A DNA stretch of 46,637 nt, from the NCBI GenBank assembly GCA_900554175.1, contig USGK01000010.1, positions 1-46,637 on the forward strand, written 5' to 3'. The notes under the pieces were generated by a model. That model ran no database searches. It was not told the DNA's origin and saw only the letters and a program-made list of their open reading frames with translations. Origin of the DNA: an uncultured Clostridium sp. Its GTDB lineage: Bacteria > Bacillota > Clostridia > TANB77 > CAG-508. How positions within the stretch are numbered: position 1 is the first letter of the stretch; the number at the start of each line of letters is the position of its first letter. Below, one piece after another: positions 14,416 through 22,906 of the stretch. The position numbers and the translations under genes are program-made.

Positions 14416-16981
14416 TTGTTAGAAAAAAGATTAACATTAAATATATCACTTGGTTTTATAATAGGAATTATAATGGGGCTATACTGTAAAATCAGTATAG
14501 CCTTTTTGTATCTATTAATATATGTGATAATATTTATAATAAAATTAAATAAATCAAAAGAAAAGAAATTTAAATTAATTTCATTAAAACGATATAGTAG
14601 ATATATTAAAATAATTTTTACTAAAAAAGTACTTATAATTATTTTAATATCGTCTATAGTATCTAATAGTATGATTTTAATTCAAAATTATAAGTATGAA
14701 AATTTGTATAAAAAGTATAATGATAAAGATATTATATGTAAAGCAGAGATTATTTCAGATTTAATTCAAAATGATTATAAAAATGTCTATAAAATAAGAG
14801 TTATTTCTATAAATGAAGAGAAAAAGATATTTAGTAATTCAAAATTATATGTATATGTAAATAAAAAAAATTCCAAAAAAATAAAATATGGAGAGAAGGT
14901 TATAATAAAAGGTGTTTTTAAAGAACCAAATGGAAGAAGAAATTATAAAGGTTTTAATTATAAAGAGTATTTGAAAACTCTTAAAATTTATGGAAGTATA
15001 AATGCAGAAAATATTGAATCTAGCGAAGAATTTGTATTTTATACAAGTATAAAGAGTATTAATAAAAAAATAAATCTTTTAGTCGTTTTGAATAATTTAA
15101 AAAATGAAATAAAAGAAAATATAAAACAATATTTTGACAAAGAAACATCTGCACTATTAATTGGAATTTTGCTAGGAAGTAAAGAAGATATTAAGGAAGA
15201 ACAAATTGAAGAATTTTCGCAAAGTAATATTTTACATATATTAGCAGTTTCGGGTATGCATGTAATTTATATTATTTTAATATTTAATTTTTTATGTAAG
15301 AAACTATTTACTAAAAAAGTTGGGAATTTTATAACAAGCATTATTTTAGTAGTCTACATGATTATTACTGATTTATCCCCATCAGTTGTAAGGGCTGTTG
15401 TTTCGGAAATTATTGTATTATTTTCAGAAATTTTATATTTAAGAAGTGATAAATGGGAAAATATTGGAACATCGTGTTTAATTTTGCTTATGTGTAATCC
15501 GTTCGCTTTAGAAAATGTGAGTTTAATTTTATCTTATAGTGCCACTTTGGGGATTTTGATAATAAAAAATGATTTTTCTTTAATGTATAAAAATTGTATT
15601 CAAAAAATAGAAAGAAAAAATGAATACCGAAGAAGAAGAAAAGAGAAGATATTCTTGAAATTATCAAAGAATAAATTTTATAAAAAATTGATAGAAGCGG
15701 TAATTTTAACGTTGTCGGTTAATTTTATTTTGATTCCAATAAATATGTATTATTTTAATAAAATAAATTTATTTAGTCTTATAATTCCTATAATAATAAG
15801 TTTTATAATAGGTCCAATAATGATAATAGGAATAGCTTTTATAATATTAAGCTTTACAAAAATACAAATTATCTTAATTATCATTTCAAAGATTGAAAGC
15901 AATTTGTTAAAAATTATGTCGATTTTAGGACACTTAGGAAGTATTATTCCATGTAATAATGTTTTTGTTATAACACCTAATGCTTTCGAAATTTTAATTT
16001 ATTATATAAGCGTATTTTTATCAATTAAAATAGCTGTTGTTTATTCTAAAAATAATTTGAGTCAAACAGATATTAGAATTAAAAATTTAGTAAATCTTTT
16101 TAAATTCAGATGCATTCAAAATAAAAAAAGAATCATAAGTGTATTTATGTGTGTAATTATAATTTTTTCAGTTTTTAATTGCTATCCACGTAATTTAAGA
16201 ATTTATTTTATAGATGTTGGACAAGGGGATAGTACACTTTTGGTAACTCCATATAATAGAAGTATTTTAATTGATGGAGGTGGTAGTAAATCTAGTAGTT
16301 TTGATGTTGGTAAGAATACATTATTACCTTATTTATTAAATAGAAGAATTAAAAAAATTGATTACTTATTTATAAGTCATTTTGACTCAGATCATTGTGA
16401 AGGATTGATGTATATTATAGAAAATTTAAAAATCGGAACTATAATTATAGGTAAGCAATATGAGTTATGCGACAATTATAAAAAATTTGTAAGCATAGTA
16501 GAAAATAAAAAAATAAAAGTTAAGATAGTTGAAGCAGGAATGAAGATTAATATAGAAAAAGATATATATTTTAATATTTTATGGCCTGATTCTGAAAATA
16601 TGATATCAGATAATGCTATTAATAATAATTCTTTAGTTTGTAAATTATTATATAGGAATTTTTCGATTCTTTTTACAGGAGATATAGAGAAAAAAGCAGA
16701 AGAATTAATTTTAAGTAAAAATATCAATTTAAAAGCAGATGTATTAAAAATAGCGCATCATCGGTTCAAAAACTTCAACAACAAAAGAATTTTTAGGTCA
16801 GGTTTGTCCAAAAATAGCTTTGATTGGAGTGGGGAAAAATAACACTTTTGGACATCCATCTGATATAACTATAAAAAAATTAGAAGAAGAAAATGTACAA
16901 ATATATAGAACAGATTTTATGGGAGAAATAATAATAAAAACAAATGGAAAAAAGATAAAAATAATGAGTTTAAATAAATAA
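14416..16981 (+). pseudogene. comEC: ComEC/Rec2 DNA-uptake channel, frameshifted near the 3' end
   Basis: ComEC forms the membrane channel for single-stranded DNA in natural competence. The frame starts at TTG 14416 (AAAGGTGG upstream, good spacing). It has an N-terminal membrane and DUF4131-like region, the competence multi-membrane domain (about 240-560) with Ser-Gly-Met-His, and a metallo-beta-lactamase-like domain with Asp-Val-Gly-Gln-Gly-Asp-Ser (about 600) and His-Phe-Asp-Ser-Asp-His (655-660). After Ala-His-His (about 780-782) an extra C at 16762 shifts the frame; the shifted frame stops at 16842. Removing it restores Gly-Ser-Lys-Thr and 72 further residues to a stop at 16979-16981 (854 residues in all). 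Either a sequence error or a true mutation. No other competence genes are present. Confidence 0.9.
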
Positions 16982-17088
16982 TTAAAAAATATTATTGTAG
17001 CAAATATTATATAATCGTAAATTAATGGAAATGTTTTGTATAAATAAGAAGAAAAAAGCAAATAATAAAATAAAAAAGAGGCGATTTT

Positions 17089-17526
17089 ATGAAGAAAAGT
17101 ATAATAATTGGTATAATTGTATTGTTTGCTATCGTAGCAGGAATAATTTTAGTCAAAAATAATGGTAATAAGGAACAAAAAATAAATCAAGAAGAATCTA
17201 AAGAAATAAAAAATACGACACAATTATCTGAGCAACTTGTAGATGATGAATGTATATCAGAGTGGGAAGATTATAGAATATATGAAGAATCCAAGATAAA
17301 GGAGTCAAGTTCTGTATATGAGAAAAATCAAAAACATTATTTGCTAAGAAAAGAAGAAAATATTATTAATGTTTATTATATTGATGAATCAGATAATGAA
17401 ATATTATATAGAAAAACAAATATTTCAACAGATTATTTAGAAAAAGATGATGTTGAAAAATTAGAAAATGGAATAGATGTATATGGAGAAGAAAATTTAA
17501 ATAAGGTAATAGAAGATTATGAATAA
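17089..17526 (+). CDS. BofC C-terminal-domain-like protein, membrane-anchored
   Basis: The 145-residue protein has an N-terminal membrane segment (about 4-22), an acidic linker and a C-terminal domain (about 80-145). That domain runs Tyr-Leu-Leu-Arg, strand, a Leu-Glu-Lys-Asp-Asp-Val-Glu-Lys-Leu segment, Gly-Ile-Asp-Val-Tyr-Gly, ending Glu-Asp-Tyr. This is the pattern of the BofC C-terminal domain, known from the forespore intermembrane protein that restrains SpoIVB signalling in Bacillus. The link is from pattern memory and moderate. AGAGGCG precedes the start. SpoIVB itself is encoded at 45228, so a role in sporulation signalling is plausible but not shown. A strong terminator follows. Confidence 0.6.
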   Translation: MKKSIIIGIIVLFAIVAGIILVKNNGNKEQKINQEESKEIKNTTQLSEQLVDDECISEWEDYRIYEESKIKESSSVYEKNQKHYLLRKEENIINVYYIDESDNEILYRKTNISTDYLEKDDVEKLENGIDVYGEENLNKVIEDYE

Positions 17527-17571
17527 AAAAAGTAAAATAGGGAGAGGTAAAGTCCCTATTTTACTTTTTTT
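17525..17571. terminator. Bidirectional terminator between converging genes
   Basis: A perfect 19-bp inverted repeat (17525-17543 with 17553-17571) has a 9-nt loop and T tracts on both strands. It ends the bofC-like gene on the plus strand and the glmS-clpE-pgsA series on the minus strand. Confidence 0.93.
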
Positions 17572-18096
17572 GTATTTCCTATAAGAAATTTTTTTGCATA
17601 CATTATTCCTGCAAATATGGTCATTGTTAATGCGATATAATATAGATACAGTGATATTTTTGATAAAATAGTGAATTTTATCGAAAGTAAAGAAAGTACT
17701 ATAGCAATATATAATATTACAGTTGCCGTTTTTCCATACCATTTACTGTTAACGGTAACGATTTCATTTTTATATAGGAAGAAAGCACCGCAAATCATTG
17801 ATAGTTCTTTAATTGTTACGATAATTAATATTCCTAATGGAATAATTCCTTTAGCTACTAATCCGAGAAAGTGTTGTAATCTGAGTAAGTTTATCTGCGA
17901 GAGGATCCATTAATTTTCCCCAATCTGTAATTAAATTGAATTTTCTTGCTATAAAGCCATCTGCAATATCAGTAAAAGAAGATAGTGTAAAAACAGCAAA
18001 TGCTATCAAATAATTTTCAGTAAGTATAAAATAAAGTATAATTGGAATAAATATAAATCTAATTATTGTTAAATAATTTGGTATAGTTTTTGGCAT
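17556..18096 (-). pseudogene. pgsA: CDP-diacylglycerol-glycerol-3-phosphate 3-phosphatidyltransferase, frameshifted
   Basis: PgsA makes phosphatidylglycerol-phosphate, the committed step to acidic phospholipids, at the membrane. The frame from 18096 encodes the full CDP-alcohol phosphotransferase motif (Asp-x2-Asp-Gly-x2-Ala-Arg-x8-Gly-x3-Asp-x3-Asp, about residues 40-66) but stops after 81 codons. One extra base at 17865 (G on plus, C on the coding strand, before GGA) causes this. Removing it joins the frame to the downstream piece ending at 17556, giving 179 residues with the remaining membrane segments. AGGAGG precedes the start. The gene begins 21 nt after the clpE-like gene. Since pgsA is normally essential, the break is more likely a sequence error than a true loss. 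Confidence 0.88.
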
Positions 18097-18117
18097 AAGT
18101 TCCTCCTAAAAATAAAT

Positions 18118-20505
18118 TTAATTTGCAGATATAATTAAAGAATTTTCATTTAAATTAACTCTAATTGTTTGACCATTTTGAATTTCTCCTTTAAGTATTT
18201 TTTCAGAAATTTCATCTTCTAAATATCTTCCAATTGCTCTACGAAGTGGTCTTGCACCGAATTTTAAGTTTGTTCCTTTTTCTAAAAGATATTTTTTAGC
18301 ATCGTCAGAAACTTCTAATAATAGATTTTTATCAGATAATGCTTTTTTTGTATCTTCAAGCATTAAATCAACAATTTGTAACAATTGATCTTTATTTAAG
18401 GAATCGAATACAACAATTTCATCAATTCTATTTAAAAACTCTGGTCTAAATACGTCTTTTAGTCGATCTTCAATTTTTGATTTATTAACAGTTGATCCAT
18501 CTCCAAAACCAATTGAATTATTATTTAAGTTAGAACCTGCATTTGATGTCATAATAATAATCGTATTTTGGAAACTTACTGTATTTCCTTGAGAGTCTGT
18601 AAGCCTACCATCATCTAGTACTTGTAATAATAAATTAAATACATCAGGGTGAGCTTTTTCGATTTCATCTAGAAGGATGATTGAATAAGGCTTTCTTTTT
18701 ACTTTATCTGTTAATTGACCTGCATCATCGTAACCAACGTATCCAGGAGGTGCACCAATTAATTTTGCTGTTGAATTACTTTCCATATATTCTGACATAT
18801 CAATTCTTATAATAGAATCTTCAGAACCAAACATTTCATAAGCTAAGCTTTTTGCAAGTTCTGTCTTTCCAACACCAGTAGGACCAACAAATATGAAAGA
18901 TGGTGGACGTTTAGTACTTTTTAAACCAGCTCTATTTCTACGGATTATTCTCGAAACTGCATTTACAGCTTCATCTTGACCAATAATTCTTTTATGAAGA
19001 TTAGCCTCTAAGTTTAAAAGTTTTTGAGTTTCGGCTTCTGTTATTTTTTTAACAGGTATTTTAGTCCAGCTTTCAATTACATTTGCAATATCTTGAACAG
19101 TAAGTTCTCTTATTTTCATTGTAGATTTTATTTTGTTTATATCTTCAATTATTTTACATTCTTCAGTTTTTAAATTAGCGGCTTTTTGATAATCTTCTGT
19201 TGAGTCAGCTTCAGCGGCTTCTTCTTTTTTTGATTGAATATCTTTTAATTTTTTGTTTAATAATTCTAGTTCATATAAATCTTTGTTATCGAGATTTATT
19301 CTTGAACAAGCTTCATCTAAGATATCTATTGCCTTGTCAGGTAAAAATCTATCATGTATATATTTTTCAGACATAATTACAGTTTGTCTAATAACATCAG
19401 TTGAGATTTTTACTTTATGGTATTCTTCATAATATTTTTTTATTCCATCAAGTATTCCAATTGAATCATCAACAGATGGTTCATCAATCATAACTTGTTG
19501 AAATCTACGTTCTAAAGCAGTGTCTTTCTCGATATATTTACGATATTCTTTAATAGTAGTTGTTCCAATTAATTGTATTTTTCCGTCAGCAAGAGCAGGT
19601 TTTAAGATATTAGCTGCATTCATAGAATTTTCATTATCTCCACCAGCACCGGCTCCAATTATGCTATGAATTTCATCTATTACAAGAATAATATTTCCAA
19701 AATTTACACATTCAGAAATTATTCCTTTCATTCTAGATTCAAATTGTCCTCTAAATTGTGTTCCAGCAACTATTGAAGTCATATCTAGAAGATAAACTTC
19801 TTTATCTAACAATTTATAAGGAACATTTCCAGTAGCTATCTTTATGGCTAATCCTTGAGCTATTGCAGTTTTTCCTACACCGGGTTCACCAATTAAACAA
19901 GGATTGTTTTTAGTACGTCTATTTAAAATTTGAATAACTCTTTCTAATTCCTTATCACGACCAACAACCATATCTAATTCACCATTTTTGGCTTTGTTTG
20001 TAAGGTTTGTTCCAAAGTTATCTAAGAACTTTTTCTTTTTATTTTTCTTTTTTTCATTTTTTACAGCTTTTTTTGTGTTATTTGAACTTGATTGCTCGTT
20101 TGAATTTTTGTTTTGATTCTTATTTATCATATTATTAAAATTTCCAAAAATAGAGCCAAGTGGAATAGCACCTGCTAAAATTTTAGGAGGGTTATCATTG
20201 AATTCTTCATCATCTGAATCTGGAGAATCATCATTGTAATTTAAAGATGACAAATCTCCTATTTCTAAACCATCTATACCTTCCAAATTCTCTGATAAAC
20301 CTTTAAATAAATTTTCTAATTGTTTATTCATATCTTTTGCTTGGCTTTCTATAAATGCTTTATTTTGTTCTGATAAGATTTCATCTGTATTTATTCCTTG
20401 TTTTTTAGCACATTCAAGACAAAGACCTTCCATTGTTCTTTTATTATTCTCTATTTTACTAGAAAATATTACTGCTGGATTTTTTTTGCATATTGAACAT
20501 ATCAT
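18118..20505 (-). CDS. clpE: ClpE-like Clp/Hsp100 ATPase with N-terminal zinc finger
   Basis: This is an unfoldase that feeds substrates to ClpP. The 795-residue protein has an N-terminal Cys4 zinc finger (Cys3, Cys6, Cys29, Cys32) instead of the double Clp-N repeat, which is the ClpE pattern. Next come a long Asn/Lys/Ser-rich linker (about 85-165), a first AAA module (Walker A 206-213), a UVR-like coiled-coil middle region (about 420-465), a second AAA module (Walker A 541-548) and the C-terminal D2 small domain. It is longer than B. subtilis ClpE (about 700) because of the linker. ClpC is the alternative name, but the N-terminus argues against it. A promoter is embedded in the glmS terminator upstream. 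I see no CtsR operator. Confidence 0.88.
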   Translation of the reverse strand: MICSICKKNPAVIFSSKIENNKRTMEGLCLECAKKQGINTDEILSEQNKAFIESQAKDMNKQLENLFKGLSENLEGIDGLEIGDLSSLNYNDDSPDSDDEEFNDNPPKILAGAIPLGSIFGNFNNMINKNQNKNSNEQSSSNNTKKAVKNEKKKNKKKKFLDNFGTNLTNKAKNGELDMVVGRDKELERVIQILNRRTKNNPCLIGEPGVGKTAIAQGLAIKIATGNVPYKLLDKEVYLLDMTSIVAGTQFRGQFESRMKGIISECVNFGNIILVIDEIHSIIGAGAGGDNENSMNAANILKPALADGKIQLIGTTTIKEYRKYIEKDTALERRFQQVMIDEPSVDDSIGILDGIKKYYEEYHKVKISTDVIRQTVIMSEKYIHDRFLPDKAIDILDEACSRINLDNKDLYELELLNKKLKDIQSKKEEAAEADSTEDYQKAANLKTEECKIIEDINKIKSTMKIRELTVQDIANVIESWTKIPVKKITEAETQKLLNLEANLHKRIIGQDEAVNAVSRIIRRNRAGLKSTKRPPSFIFVGPTGVGKTELAKSLAYEMFGSEDSIIRIDMSEYMESNSTAKLIGAPPGYVGYDDAGQLTDKVKRKPYSIILLDEIEKAHPDVFNLLLQVLDDGRLTDSQGNTVSFQNTIIIMTSNAGSNLNNNSIGFGDGSTVNKSKIEDRLKDVFRPEFLNRIDEIVVFDSLNKDQLLQIVDLMLEDTKKALSDKNLLLEVSDDAKKYLLEKGTNLKFGARPLRRAIGRYLEDEISEKILKGEIQNGQTIRVNLNENSLIISAN

Positions 20506-20572
20506 AGTTTATTAATTCCTCATTTCTAAAATAAATTTTAAAATGTAAAATTCTTAAAATTTTACAAACTAT

Positions 20573-20601
20573 ATAATATCCTAAAATTAAAATAAAGTCA
20601 A
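20573..20601 (-). promoter_or_regulatory. Sigma-A type promoter of the clpE-like gene
   Basis: On the minus strand, TTGACT (20601-20596), a 17-bp spacer and TATTAT (20578-20573). The -35 box lies inside one arm of the glmS terminator stem. Confidence 0.5.
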
Positions 20602-20630
20602 ATTTTCTTAATAAAATTTGGCTTTATTTT
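20589..20630 (-). terminator. Rho-independent terminator of glmS
   Basis: An 18-bp stem (20589-20606 with 20613-20630, one G-T pair) has a 6-nt loop. On the minus strand it ends in a T-rich tract. Confidence 0.88.
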
Positions 20631-20686
20631 ATAATAAGATTATATTTGTAAATTGTAATATTTAAAACTATATATAATTTTTTAAA

Positions 20687-22537
20687 TTACTCAACAGTAA
20701 CAGATTTAGCTAAATTTCTAGGTTTATCAACATCTAGGCCTTTTTCTTTAGAGATGAAGTATGCAAGAAGTTGAAGAGGAATTATTGTAACAATAGAAGA
20801 TAAGAAAACATTCGTATTTGGAACTACAATTACATTATCAAAAATTGAAGTATCAATATCTTTATTAACATCTTCTGAAATAACAATGGTTGTTTGAGCA
20901 CCTCTTGTAATAATTTCTTCCATATTGCTTACAGTTTTCTTAACTAAATTTTTGTCTGTAATTACACCTATTACATTTATTCCTTTTTCTATAAGTGCAA
21001 TTGTACCATGTTTTAGTTCACCTGCTGGGTATGTTTCAGAATGAATATAAGAAATCTCTTTTAGTTTTAAGCAAGCCTCTTCAGCTGTTGCATAATCAAT
21101 TCCACGTCCTAAATAAAAAACATCTTTTTCTTTAAACATTATTTTGGCAATTTCTTTAATAGGTGATAAATCCTTTAAAGATTCTTCAATTTTAGAAGGA
21201 AGATTTAAAAGCTCAGTCTTTATGTCTTCTAAAATTTCTTTATCAGAAGATTTTAAACTTTCTGCAAAATACACAGCAATTAAGCTTAACATTGTAATCT
21301 GAGAAGTATATGCCTTTGTAGAAGCAACTGCGATTTCTGGACCAGCATGAGTATAGATTGAGTAATCAGATTCACGAGTAATAGAGCTTCCTATTACATT
21401 TGTTAAGGCAATAGTTTTAGCACCTTTGGATTTTGAAAGTTTAAGGGCAGCAATAGTATCAGCAGTTTCTCCAGATTGACTTATAAAGATGCAAAGAGTA
21501 TTTGAATCTATAAGAGGATCTCTGTATCTAAATTCTGATGCTATATCGACTTCAGTATGAATTCCGCATAATTTTTCAAATTCAGCTTTTGTACTTAGAC
21601 CAGCATGCATTGCAGTACCGCAAGCAACTATATAAATTTGATTTAAACTTGATAGATAGTTTTTATCGAATTTTAATTCATCAAAATGACAAATACCATT
21701 GTCTAATCTTGAACCAATAGTTTCACGAATGGCTGTTGGTTGTTCATATATTTCTTTAAGCATATAGTCTTCAAAATCACCTTTATCGCTTGATGTAGCA
21801 TTCCAACTTATTTGAGTAGGGTCTTTTGATATTTTATTTAAATTAGTATCATAAAATTCGATTGTTTTTTTTGAAAGAAAAGCAAATTCTAGGTTATTTA
21901 AAAAGTAAAAGTCTTTTGTATAACTTAAAATTGCAGGAATATCTGAGGCAATATAAACTTCGTCAAAACCTTTTCCAATTACAAGGGGACTATCTTTTCT
22001 TACAACAACCATATTATCAGGAAAATCCTTAGATAATATTTCTAATGCGAAACTTCCAATTAATTTATCACAGGTATTTTTTATAGCTCTTAATAATTTT
22101 AATCTATCATTTTTAGTATCTTTATTGTAAAAATAATGAATTAAGTTAGGAATTACTTCTGTATCTGTATCAGAAATTAATCTATATCCATTTTCTGACA
22201 AAAATTTCTTTAATTCTAGATAGTTTTCGATAATTCCATTATGAACAACTGCAAAATCTCCTGAATTATCCGAATGAGGGTGTGAATTTATTCTAGAAGG
22301 CATTCCGTGAGTTGCCCATCTAGTATGAGCAATACCAACGGTTCCGTTTAAGTTCGATTTTTGCTCTAAATCGTATAAATTTCTAACACGACCTTTATCT
22401 TTTAAAATTTCAATTTTTCCTTCTTCAATAGTTGCTATTCCAGCAGAGTCATAACCTCTATATTCTAATTTTGTAAGTCCATTAATTAAAATTGGGCTTG
22501 CTTTTTTATTTCCTATGTATCCAACGATTCCACACAT
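20687..22537 (-). CDS. glmS: Glutamine-fructose-6-phosphate aminotransferase (isomerizing)
   Basis: GlmS makes glucosamine-6-phosphate from fructose-6-phosphate and glutamine, the entry step to UDP-GlcNAc and cell wall. The 616-residue protein has the N-terminal glutaminase domain with nucleophile Cys2 (Met-Cys-Gly-Ile-Val-Gly-Tyr), about 1-225, then two SIS sugar-isomerase domains (about 290-430 and 460-600), ending in the family Lys-Ser-Val-Thr-Val-Glu. AAAGGAG precedes the start. The leader carries a glmS ribozyme ending about 60 nt upstream, so expression is expected to fall when glucosamine-6-phosphate is abundant. A strong terminator follows. Confidence 0.98.
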   Translation of the reverse strand: MCGIVGYIGNKKASPILINGLTKLEYRGYDSAGIATIEEGKIEILKDKGRVRNLYDLEQKSNLNGTVGIAHTRWATHGMPSRINSHPHSDNSGDFAVVHNGIIENYLELKKFLSENGYRLISDTDTEVIPNLIHYFYNKDTKNDRLKLLRAIKNTCDKLIGSFALEILSKDFPDNMVVVRKDSPLVIGKGFDEVYIASDIPAILSYTKDFYFLNNLEFAFLSKKTIEFYDTNLNKISKDPTQISWNATSSDKGDFEDYMLKEIYEQPTAIRETIGSRLDNGICHFDELKFDKNYLSSLNQIYIVACGTAMHAGLSTKAEFEKLCGIHTEVDIASEFRYRDPLIDSNTLCIFISQSGETADTIAALKLSKSKGAKTIALTNVIGSSITRESDYSIYTHAGPEIAVASTKAYTSQITMLSLIAVYFAESLKSSDKEILEDIKTELLNLPSKIEESLKDLSPIKEIAKIMFKEKDVFYLGRGIDYATAEEACLKLKEISYIHSETYPAGELKHGTIALIEKGINVIGVITDKNLVKKTVSNMEEIITRGAQTTIVISEDVNKDIDTSIFDNVIVVPNTNVFLSSIVTIIPLQLLAYFISKEKGLDVDKPRNLAKSVTVE

Positions 22538-22597
22538 AATAAATTCTCCTTTAAATTATAAAAATTTAGAATATGAAAGTATCTTTATAGTTAAATT

Positions 22598-22725
22598 TTG
22601 TTAAAGCATTACTGCTAGTTTTTGTTTTAACCTAATGACTTAAAGCAAGCCACCAAAGTATCCGCCGAATGTTTCGATAACTTTGAACCTCGTCAACACC
22701 TTTAGAATAAGGTGTCCTGGCGCTT
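22598..22725 (-). ncRNA. glmS self-cleaving ribozyme-riboswitch
   Basis: On the minus strand the leader holds the conserved core in order: AAGCGCC at the cleavage site (between 22724 and 22723), GACACC/GGTGTTGACGAGG, ATCGAAAC, TTCGGCGGATACT and the P3-P4 hairpins. In this class glucosamine-6-phosphate acts as cofactor for cleavage, which exposes the message to decay. The 3' limit near 22598 is approximate. Confidence 0.95.
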
Positions 22726-22776
22726 AAATTTAAACTCCTTTCGTTATTTTTTTTTACAATCATTTCTATTGGTAGT

Positions 22777-22805
22777 ATATTATATTAAAATAAAAAAAGT
22801 TTCAA
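22777..22805 (-). promoter_or_regulatory. Candidate sigma-A promoter of glmS
   Basis: On the minus strand, TTGAAA (22805-22800), a 17-bp spacer and TAATAT (22782-22777), about 50 nt upstream of the ribozyme cleavage site. Confidence 0.4.
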
Positions 22806-22906
22806 GTATTCATATATAAAAAATTTGGTACAAAATTAGTAATTTTAATGAAAAAATATTAAATAAATGATATAATGTTTACATCAAAAATAAAAAAGGA
22901 GTCAAG

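Noticed and set aside
20520..20600. CtsR operator before the clpE-like gene
   Set aside because: No GGTCAAA-type direct repeat is present.
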